The notes under the pieces are model-generated. The model was not told the DNA's origin, made no database searches, and was given only the letters and a program-made list of their open reading frames with translations. DNA of 64,000 nucleotides from contig CM053141.1 in assembly GCA_028571685.1 (NCBI GenBank), positions 930,001 through 994,000 on the forward strand, written 5' to 3'. This DNA comes from Heterohyrax brucei (taxonomy: Eukaryota; Chordata; Mammalia; Hyracoidea; Procaviidae). This document shows positions 11,561-21,250 of the stretch, piece by piece (positions within the stretch are counted from its first letter, which is position 1; each line of letters opens with the position of its first letter). The translations under genes were made by a program, and so were the position numbers.

Positions 11561-13439
11561 TATTAGGAGCTCAAGCTGAAACAGACTTCACTTCACATCA
11601 AAATAAATCACCTTGGCCTCCTCTGGGTCTTCCAGAAAAGCTGACGGCCTGGTGGCTGGCCTGACACTCCAAGTGCCAGCCACTTTCGCCCCTGGGGACA
11701 GGGAGGGGGTAGGAAGGGCCCGTGTCCCTGACCTGAGCTGGAAGCTAAGATGCACAAATAACATTCATCTTGCCTTGACCTTCCCACCCCCTTCCCTGCC
11801 CGATCAATTTTCAGTCCTTTGGGAGGAGAGGGGACACCAGTGAGGCAGGCCTAGGCACTCGATGAAGCAGACACATGGCGCCTGGGGTCAGAGTCAGCCC
11901 TGGTGCAGGGACAGCTCAAGGTTAGTGCACAGCCAGCATCTCATTCCTCTGGCGGCCTCACCCTTGAGTCTCCCACCCTGTGTGACCACAGCCTCCCCCG
12001 GAGCCCTGCCCAAGAGTGGGGGCTCCATGAAAGGGTCCTTCACATTTCCAGCTCCAAGCCCTGCTGCGGATGTGTCACCCTGAGAGCTGCCTGCCCCTCT
12101 GACTGTCCCATCCTGCCCATGCCCTGTAAGAAGGAGCACCCTGGCCTCATCCTGGAGGCTGCGGGGGTTTTGAGAATCAAGAGTCACAGTCAGGGTGCTA
12201 TCTCAGCGCAACCAGGAGATTCTCTGGGTCCAGAGGGCTTGAAACTAGCCCCTGAATGCTCAACACGAACCCCCACACAACATGGATCCCCCACCTGACG
12301 TGGACCCCACATGACATGGACCCCCACACAACATGTGAACCCTGGAGGGAGCTCAGGAGACCAAGGCCAAGCAGGTGGAGCTGCTCAGAAAGAGGCAGGA
12401 CAGGCCCACGGCACCAACCGGCCCTTGGGGGCACAGCCCTCCAGCACCCAGTCAGTCCCAGCTCTGCCCTGAGTTTGGTGGCTCTGGAGAGGGAGGCAGG
12501 CAGGCAGGACCCCACCTCCAGCTGCAGACTGGGAGCAAATCTGACCGGTCGCCCAAGGAGGGTCCATGACCAGACCCCGCCGCTGCCAGGCTCTGCTTCC
12601 TCGGTTTACCCGTGCAGAACACTCCTGACCACCCAGTGAGGGGGTGGGCCTGGTGCCACCTTCATGCCCCGGAAACCAGGCTGACCCCCCGACCCGCAGG
12701 ATGGGACACCCAAAGGGGCGTTCTCACTGGCACTCCCAGAGGCTCCCTCACTGCTCACAAATGTCCCTGGCTTTGCTGGCCAGGGCCACAAGCCACAAGG
12801 ACCCACAGCCCTGCTTCCGACTGAGCCACAGCAGCTGACCCTAGCTCTTCCTGCTATGCTGGGACCAGGAGCCACATGGACAGGGCACAAGCAGGATGGC
12901 CACACTTCCCTGGCTGTAGGTTCCTCACCACCCAAACTCACCGACGACCCCACAATCCTCCAGGAGGGGCCAACAGCACCCTGATTTCACAGTAAAGGAC
13001 CCCACCCACGGAAAGGAGAAGGCTGGGGGTGGGGCGTGGAGGGCTGAGTCTCTCCCTGGGGATCCTGAGGGCAGGAAGCCCAATGCACCCGCCCTGCCCA
13101 GGGCTGTCCTGTGTAACACCCAGGGTCAGCCCGTCCAAGGTCAGCCGTGGGGAACGGGACTCCAGCCAGGGCTTATCAGGCAGGCCCTTCAGCTCACTGC
13201 GGGACGGAGCCTAGGCCCTCAGGGAGGAAGCAGGAAGAGCCAGTCGGGGTCTTGGTCTCCACCGCGCCCCGGGGGTGGTGCTGATGGGCAGCACAGCCCC
13301 TCACCTGGGGAGTCTCCACAGCTACCCCCAACTTCCCACTGACCCTCCCACTACTCCCCGCACGGAGCTGTGCCACAGAAAGTGTCCCTGGGGTCGCGCA
13401 CAGGGTGGGCGTGCACAGCGGAGCAAGAGGAGAAGCTCC

Positions 13440-14130
13440 CAACCGTTGGGGAGCCTGGGGGCGCTGAGGGCCCGGGGTGCAGGGCTGGGAATTCGGGGGG
13501 AGGAGCAGCGGGAAACGCGGAGAGCCGGCGAGGGGAGACAGGAAGGGAAGGGAAGGGGGTCGCAGCGCCCCGCGCCCCGCGCCGTCTCGGGCCCCCGGCC
13601 CGGTTCGCGTCCCGCCCGGTCCGCAGGTGCGCCCCCCGCCCCCCGCGCTCACCCGGGCCGAGGCTGGCGCTCGGGCAGTCGGGATCGGGCTCCGCGCGGC
13701 CCTCGGGGTCCCCCTGCGCCGCGGGGCGCCCGGCCGCCGGGTCCCCGCCGTCCTGGGCCTGGGCCGCGTCCGCGCGCGCCTCCACGGGCACCACGGTGAA
13801 GTTGGTGGGCATGGCGGGCTCGGCGCCTCTCCGTCCCCGCGGCCGCCCGCGCGCTGCCGCTCCCGGAGTCGCGGTGGCCCCGCCCCGGACGGCGACCCAC
13901 CCCCGGCCGACCCCGCCCGCCGGGCCGGCCCCGCCCCCGCCCGGGCCGATCCGGGAAGACCCCGCCCCCGCTGGGTCCAGGTGACGCACCTGCCCGCCGC
14001 CGCCCCCGCGTCCCAGAAGTGTCCCGGGCCGCGCCGAGCCTCTCGCCCTCCAGGCCTGCGAGAGCGGCCGCCCGGGCGATCGCCTGGCGTCCCCGCCGCG
14101 GGGACCCGACCCACAGTGACTCCTGCCTGG
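13440..14130 (-). promoter_or_regulatory. CpG island and TATA-less promoter of SLC12A7 exon 1b
   Basis: CpG is dense across this interval, unlike the flanks. Upstream of the ATG (higher coordinates, minus-strand gene) there are at least four GC boxes read as CCCCGCCC on the plus strand, at about 13878, 13911, 13929 and 13960. No TATA box is obvious. The transcription start is probably between 13850 and 14000 (inference). Confidence 0.8.
13653..13812 (-). CDS. SLC12A7: SLC12A7 (KCC4) first coding exon, usual form (exon 1b)
   Basis: This encodes the cytoplasmic N-terminus of the electroneutral K-Cl cotransporter KCC4, a plasma-membrane protein that moves K+ and Cl- out of cells in volume regulation and epithelial transport. 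The minus-strand frame begins MPTNFTVVPVEA, which I recognise as the conserved start of mammalian SLC12A7, and continues with an Asp/Glu/Pro/Ala-rich low-complexity stretch as in orthologues. The ATG at 13812 has a GCCGCC-type context with G at -3. The coding part is 53 codons plus one base and stops at a GTGAGC splice donor (intron from 13652), leaving phase 1. A 458-codon frame runs through the exon, but only this part is supported. Exon 2 (the ENSPF region) was not found, so it lies beyond the left edge. The place where other KCC isoforms have a kinase-docking RFxV reads NFTV here. Confidence 0.9.
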
Positions 14131-15930
14131 GCTGCCTCTGGTCGGGACAGTCCCCTCTCCTCGGGCAGTTCCCCTCAAGCCGTCCCCCGAGTCTCTTGTG
14201 CAGGGGGCGCGGCGCTCCCACACTATCCGCAGGCACTCCTGCAGCCCGGGAGCCCCCTCCTCACTGCCGAGGCAGACCCTTTGCGCGGCCAGGGGCGAGG
14301 GGGACGGCTCGCATCTCTTCCGGCAGGCAGCTGGCTCGGGGGGCCAGGGAGACATTTCAGGCGGCACACCTGGCTTACTCGGGGAGGGGGTGCGCGAGCC
14401 CTTGTCCACAGGGAACAGAAGACGGCACAGAAGTCCCCAGGCTTTGGGAGCCTCACAGGACCTGTTTCCCTTCCCCCACCCCTGGGCAACATCTGTCCCT
14501 TCCCGTCCTGGGGGATGTTGCTTACCCTGGCACTGTCTGGGCAGCCCAGGCCAGGCAGATGCAGACGCCCCTAGGCCTCTGCTGACACCCCAGAAATGAA
14601 CAGGGCCTTCCTTAGGCAAATCAGGGGGACACATAGCACGCAGACTCAAGGCTCCCATCTTCCAGGGCCTGGTGGGTTCCTTGAGGAGTGAACCACAGGT
14701 GAGGGAGGGGCAGCAACACGTACACAACAGGGGACTGGTCTAAAGCACCAGCGTCAACGCACGCAGTCACCCCAAACCCTGTTGCAACAATCCTGTAGCA
14801 ACGAGGCAGCGTGGGCCAGAACACTAGCAATAGTTCACAAAGTGAGAACAGCTGAATGTGCACACCCTGTTGTAACAAGTGTGTGGGTCTGTGTCTGTGT
14901 GTCCCCAGTGACCAAGGGGGTGCCGGAGGTCTGTGGATTCCTGTGGCTGAGGGAAGTCAGGGTCCTCGATTCCTACGTGATATAAACGCTAATCTGAGAA
15001 CAACTATTTCTGACCCAAGAGGAGACAGGAGCCTGGGGATGGGTGGCTGATTCCACTTCCTGCCCCTGCTGGGGGGCGGGGGACTGCAGAAGCCAGTTGC
15101 CTGGGCAGCTCTGGAAGGGAAGGCTCCCTGACCCAGCCCCTCACCCACACCCTGACAAGACACCAGTCATCTGAAGGTCACCCGCAGTCCTGCCCCCCAC
15201 CCCCTCCTCCTCCCACCGTGGCAGGTGAGGGTAAAGACACCCAGTGGGTTCTCAACAGGACTTCAAGGAGGTAGGGGCCCCAGGAGGTTCTGGTGGGGCC
15301 CACAGGTCTGGAAGAGTGGGAAAGGCTCCCCTACACAGACACCCTCCAAATAAAACCGTTTCCTGTGTCCTTCCCAGGAGAGACCAGCTTTGCTGACAAA
15401 ATCAGAGTTCTGCTCTGAGTTGCCCAGAGCGCGGGTGCTGGGGCAGGATTCATTACCAGCCTGCCACGCGGACAGCTGGCCAGGGTGTCTGTGAGCTCAG
15501 CACCGATGGCCAGGGCTGGGACCACAGGAGGTCACCAGCAGGTCCCCCCACTTCATTTTATAGACGGGGAGACTGAGAGCCAGGAGGTGAAGGCCGCTTG
15601 GCAGACCCTCAACAAGACGGACTGACACTGTGGCTGCTACGGGCCGCATGCAGAGGAGGGGCTGTGAGCAGAGTGCAGGACTGCGCAGAGTCTCTGGTGT
15701 GCGTAGGGTCCCTGGGAGCCAGAACCCAGTCAGCCACACCTAACAACAACAGAGGTTGAGCTGCACCCCCCGAATTGAGCTGCACCCCCCGAAGACCTGC
15801 GGGAGCGCCCGCCCTGGCACCTGGGTGGTGGCCGTCTCTCCGGTCGTGTTAACGGAGCCGTACCAGCTTCAGGTGTGTCCTCGGCCCAAACCCTCTACAG
15901 AGCTTCCTACAAAGGGAGAGAATGACACAG
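14131..15930. other. No gene seen; unique sequence upstream of exon 1b
   Basis: No recognisable exon or transposable element. A perfect 19-bp tandem duplication (TTGAGCTGCACCCCCCGAA) lies at about 15756-15793. Confidence 0.5.
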
Positions 15931-15939
15931 GACAGGATG

Positions 15940-16115
15940 ACAGGCTCTGAAAAGGACGCCTGGGGCTGCGGACGAGGAGGGGCCTGCCCTGAGACCAACG
16001 CCCAGATTTGGACAGGTAGCCTCTAGGACTGTGAGACAATACCATACATTCCTGTCCCTCGGAGCCACCCGCTCTGGTATGTGTGCGTCAGCAGCCCCAG
16101 GCAACAACTCAGACT
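15940..16115 (+). mobile_element. Ancient MLT1-like MaLR LTR fragment
   Basis: The order GACTGTGAGACAATA, then GGAGCCACCCGCTCTGGTAT, then CAGCAGCCCCAGG follows the 3' end of widespread mammalian MaLR LTRs (GTGAGACAATAAAT, AAGCCACCCAGT, GCAGCCCTAGG). Short and diverged. Confidence 0.55.
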
Positions 16116-16417
16116 GCCGGGAAGACCCTGGTCAGGCCCTCGGCTGGACCAGCCCCTTCTCAGCAGTCACAGACTCTTCCTCTGGTAGGATCCGACTCAA
16201 CGGCACTTGGCTTGGCCTCTGGACTCCAACCAGAGACTGCGGCTGGTGCCCCAACATTTTAAGGGCACTGCTCAGGGGACACTGAGCACCTTCTAAGAGT
16301 GGTGAAAAAGTCTGGAAAGGAACAGTGGCTGTGTGATTAGCATCGCGGAATCACACGTGCGAAGACTGTTGGAATGGCAAGTGTTTTGTTATACAGATAC
16401 TTGTGTTGTGTTGTGTT

Positions 16418-16900
16418 CTGTTGTCAGGTGCCGTCGAGTCGGTTCGGATTCAGCCGCGACCCTGTGTACAACAGAAACACTGCCCAGTCTTGTACCATGT
16501 CCACAATCGTTTTCATGCTTAAGCCCATCGTTGAGGCCTCTGTGTCGATCCATCTCGTCGAGGGTCTTCCTCTTTTTCGCTGACCCTCCACTCCACAAAG
16601 CATGATGTCCTTCTCCAGGGCCTGATCCTTCCTGACAACATGTCCAAAGAATGCGAGGTGTGGTCTCACCAGCTTTGCTGCCAAGGAGCACTCTGGTTGT
16701 ACTTCTTCCAGAACAGATCTGTTTGTTCTTTTGGCAGTCCATGGTAAGGCCAACATTCTTTTCCAACACCACAATTCAAAGGCATCAATTCTTCTCTCTT
16801 TTTGTTCACAATCCAGCCTTGACGTGCATATGATGCGACTGAGAATACCATGGCTTGTCTGCTTCCTGTCAAATCTTTTCCAACTTACGGCTACCACAAT
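16418..16900 (-). mobile_element. RTE/BovB-like LINE, 3' end
   Basis: The minus-strand frame 16897-16424 contains RRIDAFELWCWKRML, then FFGHVVRKDQALEKDIMLC and GRPSTRWID, the region that follows the reverse transcriptase in RTE/BovB elements. The plus-strand left end (GTGCCGTCGAGTCGGTTCGG) is the tail shared with AfroSINEs. The element is 5'-truncated and carries no catalytic domain. Confidence 0.88.
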
Positions 16901-17681
16901 GAAATGAAATAAAATAACCCACTGATGCGTTCACTTAAATTTTAGACGAGGCCTGGGGTAGAGCAAGGCAGCTGGTGTTCTGAAGTTTAGTTTGTTATAA
17001 GATCAACACGCAGTAACCACTGTCTCTCAGAAACAAGAACTCCCAGTCCCCAGACAGCCAGGCCGGAGCAGAGGCCCAGTCCCCGCCCCTCCCCTCCCTC
17101 GGAAAGCAACCATCCTCCTTCCTCCTGACACACACAGACACTTCCTTTCCTTTACGTTTTTTGTTTTTACAATCAAGAGTCCACCCGTACACATAACAGC
17201 TCGGGTTTTGCCCGGTTTTCAGGGTTCTGTCCTCCCCATCTCTTTTTATCTACAGTCTCCTTTCCGCTGTCCCCCTCCCTGACAAGCATCTGCTGCCTTA
17301 CGCCCACTGAAGGCAAAACCCCCAGTGCCTTGGGTACAATGTGTCTACTGCAGGACCTAGCCTCCCTGCTCTGGATACAGTGTATCCACTTGGGACTTGC
17401 TCTGGATACAAGGGACCTGTTGCAGGCCCAGCCACGGGACAGAGGCCCCGCTCTGGGTTTGCTGATTGCCTGCTCAAACCAGCAGAGCGGCCCCCTCCCG
17501 CCTGGTTTCCTGGTGCTGGGTAGCTGGAGCCAGAAGCTGGTAGGGTTCAGGTTCCCTCTGCAAGGGACTCCTAGGGGTGTCTATTCTTTCAGTGAGACGC
17601 AAGCAACATCTGGTTGTCACTCTTGGTGATATTAGCAGCCGTTAGTGGTCATATCTAGATTTATTGACCCAGTCAGCGAAA
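16901..17681. other. No gene seen
   Basis: Unique sequence with a T-rich patch at 17157-17170. No exon, tRNA or recognisable element. Confidence 0.5.
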
Positions 17682-17893
17682 CCAGTCATAGTGCTGACCC
17701 TGACTCCTGATGGTCCTGTGTGTCAGAGCAGAACTGAGCTCCGTAAGACTGTCAGTGGCTGACTTCTAAGAGCTGATCGCCAAGCCTTCCTTCTAAGGCA
17801 CCTCTGGGTGGTCTGAGACACCCCTGGGTGGATTCCAACTGCCAGCCTTCAGGTTAACAGCCAGGCTTTTTACCTGCACCACCGAGAATTCCC
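17682..17893 (-). repeat. AfroSINE (long variant), minus orientation
   Basis: Reverse copy, with CAGAGCAGAACTGAGCTCCG, then CTTCTAAGGCACCTCTGGGTGG, then the head TTCAGGTTAACAGCCAGG and GCACCACCGAGAATTCC. Same long variant as the copy at 37008. Confidence 0.75.
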
Positions 17894-18064
17894 ATTGATT
17901 CATTAGGTGAGGAAAACAGCGATTTCCTAGCCCATCGATTCCTGCCGTTCATGCCTCCAACTCACTGGCTGTGCAGTGGGGACCCCCTGTCTGGGATGGG
18001 GCTGTTGAGTGTGCGGTTCCCACAGGGCAGGCAGGGAAACGCTTGGGGCATCTCCCTTGCCCAT

Positions 18065-18248
18065 GCTATTGAGCGGATTCCACCTCCCAGTGACCACGGT
18101 AGAACTGCCTCATAGGCTTCTCAAGACTTTAGATCTCTAAGGAAGCCAACTCCCACACCCTCCTCCCGCGGATGGAGCCGGCGGGAAGGCACAACTGCCG
18201 TTCCCTTGGTTAGCAGCCAGGAGTGTAACCACTGCGCTATCAAGGCCC
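18065..18248 (-). repeat. AfroSINE, minus orientation
   Basis: Reverse copy: AGTGACCACGGTAGAACTGC, CTCATAGGCTTCTCAAG, then the head TTGGTTAGCAGCCAGGAG and CCACTGCGCTATCAAGGC. Confidence 0.8.
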
Positions 18249-18769
18249 CGCCTGGGCCCCTGACTACAGCACCTCTAACACTGAGGTGGTTTGCTGTCAT
18301 GCCCCTGGACTTCCACAGACGTGGCGGCTTCAGCCAGCAGCAGTCATCATCCTTTGGGAAGCTAGTTGTCCACGCGGCCCTGTGCCCTTGACAGATGCTG
18401 GCAGTGACAATAGCAGCTCTGTACTGGGTCCTAGGTTGGCCAGTGGACCAGCACTGCTCTGCAGGCAGACTTGCCCATGGCCCCTGCTGTACTCTGCCCC
18501 CCTGAAGAGCGATTTCCAGGTTGCTCTGGTGGCATGTTCCAGCCAGGTGCTGGCTGCAGGATATATGTGCCCACTAGGGCCTTCTCTGAGTCACAGACCT
18601 GCCACCCTGAGGTCCTCCGTGCCCCATGGGCCCCGGAGTGGGGATGTCCCTTCTCCAGAGTCCTTGGAATCAGGCACCCAATGGATGCACACACAAGGCC
18701 CGGGTCCGCCACCAGTCAGGCATGGGGGGGCAGGGGGAGGCGGTGAAAGGCGTTGCTGCACAGTTTCCT
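18249..18769. other. No gene seen
   Basis: Unique GC-rich sequence. The 170-codon frame at 18286-18798 has no recognisable content and runs into the minisatellite. Confidence 0.5.
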
Positions 18770-19042
18770 GCGTGATCACTGCACAGCTCTCGGTGTGATC
18801 AAGACATGGTTCTCTGTGTGATCGCTGCATAGTTCTCTGTGTGATCGCTGCGTGGTTCTCTGTCTGATCGCTGCGTGGTTCTCTGTCTGATCGCTGCGTG
18901 GTTCTCTGTCTGATCGCTGCGTGGTTCTCAGCATGACTGAGACATGGTTCTCTGTGTGTTTGCTGCGTGGTTCTCAGTATGATCGAGGCATGGTTCTCTC
19001 TGTGATCGCTGCCTAGTGCTCAGTGTGATCGAGGCCTACTTC
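18770..19042. repeat. 23-bp minisatellite, about 12 copies
   Basis: Unit GTGATCGCTGCGTGGTTCTC plus TGT. Central copies are nearly identical; edge copies alternate between GATCGCTGCGTGG and GATCGAGGCATGG, hinting at an older two-module unit. Confidence 0.9.
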
Positions 19043-19179
19043 TTGCTGTGACGGTGTTTTCAGCACTTGGGCAGCGGGGAGGGGCCCTGCAGAAGAGGGT
19101 ACCACAAACCGCTTCCTGAGAGCTCATGCAGGCCCGCCAGCCTGGGAAAGGGAAGAGGACACTGTGGCGGGACCCCATG

Positions 19180-19565
19180 ACCTCGAATGAGGGGCAGGGC
19201 TGGGGGAAGGGCAGTAAGAGGAGGAAAAACGAAGGGAGAGAGAGGAGGTGTGGGTAGAGGAGGAGGAGAAGGTGGGGAAAGGGGAGGAGAAGTGGGGGGG
19301 ACAGGGAGGGGAGGGGAGTGGGAGGAAGAGGAGAAAGAAGGGGAGGGAAAGGGAAGGAGAGGGAGAAGAGGAGAGAAAGGGAAAGAGGAAGGGGTGGGGC
19401 GGGAGAGAGAAGGGGCAGGAGGGGGGAGGGGATGGGGAAACGGGAGAGAAGGGGAAGGCAGAGACCAGGGAAGGGGAAGGAGAGGAGGCCGGAGAAGCCC
19501 TCAGGGGTCAGGAGCAGGGTCGGGAGGAAGGAGGGAGACAGGAGGAGGGGGAGGGAGGCCCCATT
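19180..19565 (+). repeat. Homopurine G/A tract
   Basis: About 385 bases in which the plus strand is almost entirely G and A (GGGAGGGGAGTGGGAGGAAG and similar), with only scattered pyrimidines. It gives a Gly/Glu/Arg frame on one strand and a Leu/Pro/Ser frame (183 codons) on the other, neither of which is a gene. Confidence 0.9.
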
Positions 19566-20589
19566 AGTCACCCTGGGCTAGTGTTATTACACAGTGGCGG
19601 CAGCGCAGTGGCCCCTCCTGGCAGGACAGGGTGGGGGACAGCAGGGTACCAGCCCTCACCTCTGGGAGCTGAGCTGTCTCAGCCCCTGCCACGCTGCAGG
19701 ACCTGGGCAACCCCCCATCTGAGGTGGGGGCTTTGGGAGACTCTCAGAGAAGATTGCCCAGGGACAGCACTGAAGGCCCCTGCCACCACCACCCTGAGGT
19801 GACTCAGCAAGGGCAGTAGCAGAAGGGCTGGCAGACACCCCCCGGGCCCTTCCTTCCCCTCTGCTGTCTGGCGTGGGGGCCCCTCCATCTGAGGAACAGC
19901 CAAGATGGGCTAGAGCAACAGCACTCCTCCACTGGAGGCCCTGTCCCAGAGGCCTGTGCCCGTGACACCCAGTGTTCAGCGTCTAGTTCCTGCTTGGGGT
20001 CGCCAGTTACTTCCCTGCAAACAAAGCTTTGACAAACATTCCCAGTGCAGCCTGGTAAGAAAGCCGTAGGGCCCAGAGCAACGTGGCCCTCGGAATCCAG
20101 AACTGGACACCCAAGTGGGGGCAGCTCAGTCACGGCCCCTACCTGGCCCAGCAGGGAGTGAGCCTGCTGTCTCCTCCCGCTCATGCAAATCTGAGTGGAC
20201 AGCAAGCCACGGAGCCAGCCAGGATGCCACATGCAGAAAAGGGGTCGGGGTGCATCTCAGAGCTGTACTGGGGACCAGAGAAACCCCTCAGAGGCAGGGA
20301 GGAGGCTAGACAGGGCACTGGGACAAGCTGGGCCCCTCTCCCCCAAATGGCCTGGGGGCCCTGAGCCCTGGAACAGGCTTGGTAGAGCTGGGAGGTGCCC
20401 TTCCTGCCCCTGACTTGTTCTGGTGACATTGGCCAGGTTGGAGATCTCAGGGTCCTGCAGACAGGACCAGCAGCCAGCTTCACAGGAATATTGGGAGCCT
20501 CAAGTCTCAGCGGGGGTGGTTTGCAGCCTCTGCAGGGGTGGGGGTTGGGTGGGCTGCTACCTTGAGCCCCTGGAACAGCAAAGATAAGA
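19566..20589. other. No gene seen
   Basis: Unique sequence; frames on both strands (142 and 177 codons on minus) match nothing recognised. Confidence 0.5.
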
Positions 20590-21090
20590 ACACTTGAACA
20601 GATGGTGCCCGGCCACCACCAAAGACAGCTGTGATGGGCCACACAATGTTGAGTCCTAGTGACAACATGAGGAAAGGAGGGGTGCACCCCAAGGAGTCCA
20701 CGAAAAGACCGCAACTGATGGCCTGACAGCCTGGGGGACCCCTGGGAGCACGGCCCCTAGACCTGCGGCCGTCCCTGACCAGAGAACGTTCCAGAGGTCA
20801 ACATTTCAGACAGGAATGGACTGAACTTGGGTGCACAACGTGACCACATGTAGGTGTATTTCATCCGACTCGACGGCACTTGGCTTGGCTCGATGCATCT
20901 ATAGGATTCTGTCCTACTGGCCTCCTACCGGAAGGGAGAAGAGAGGGTGGAGAGGAGGGGACAGGAGATTGTTAAGAGGATGTACCAAGTGTAGAATGAA
21001 AAGAAGGAGTGAGCTGTCACTGGGCAAGGAGAGCAGCAGGAGCTTGGTTTGGAGTGCAGACTTTCACTCAGTCGCAATAAAAAAAAGACT
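20590..21090 (+). mobile_element. L1 3' UTR fragment
   Basis: Aligns by eye block for block with the L1 3' end at 29040-29550: GATGGTGCCCGGCCACCACC, GACAGCTGTGATGGG, CTGATGGCCTGACAGCCTG, and the end CAATAAAAAAAAGAC. An AfroSINE/RTE-tail-like piece (CCGACTCGACGGCACTTGGC) is embedded at 20867-20886. Confidence 0.75.
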
Positions 21091-21094
21091 CGAA

Positions 21095-21250
21095 CTTGCA
21101 GTGCAACCTTGGAACATCACAGGGAACCTGTGGACACCACAGAGAATCTGGGGACACCACAGAGAACCTGGGGGCATCACAGAGAAACTGGGGGCACCGT
21201 AGAGAACCTGGGGACACCGTAGAGAACCTGGGGACATCACGGGGAACATC
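21095..21250. repeat. 21-bp minisatellite, about 7 copies
   Basis: Unit ACCACAGAGAACCTGGGGAC, 21 bp, with variants CATCACAGAGAAACTGGGGG and CACCGTAGAGAACCTGGGG. It begins immediately after the L1 poly(A) and may have grown from there. Confidence 0.88.

Larger units (their letters stand above)
1..13652 (-). other. SLC12A7: SLC12A7 intron 1, 5' part (minus strand, incomplete)
   Basis: Everything left of the exon 1b donor is intron by inference: the gene reads leftward and no exon 2 homology is visible in any frame. Apart from the AfroSINEs and minisatellites listed separately, I see only GC-rich, C/A-skewed unique sequence with short unrelated frames. None of the open frames here resembles a known protein. 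Confidence 0.75.

Noticed and set aside
13351-14727. A 458-codon minus-strand frame through the exon 1b CpG island
   Set aside because: Only residues from MPTNFTVVP to the GTGAGC donor match SLC12A7. The rest is GC-rich promoter and intron read-through.
19020-19571. A 183-codon Leu/Pro/Ser-rich minus-strand frame resembling a membrane protein
   Set aside because: It is the complement of the homopurine tract; the composition is forced by C/T-only codons.
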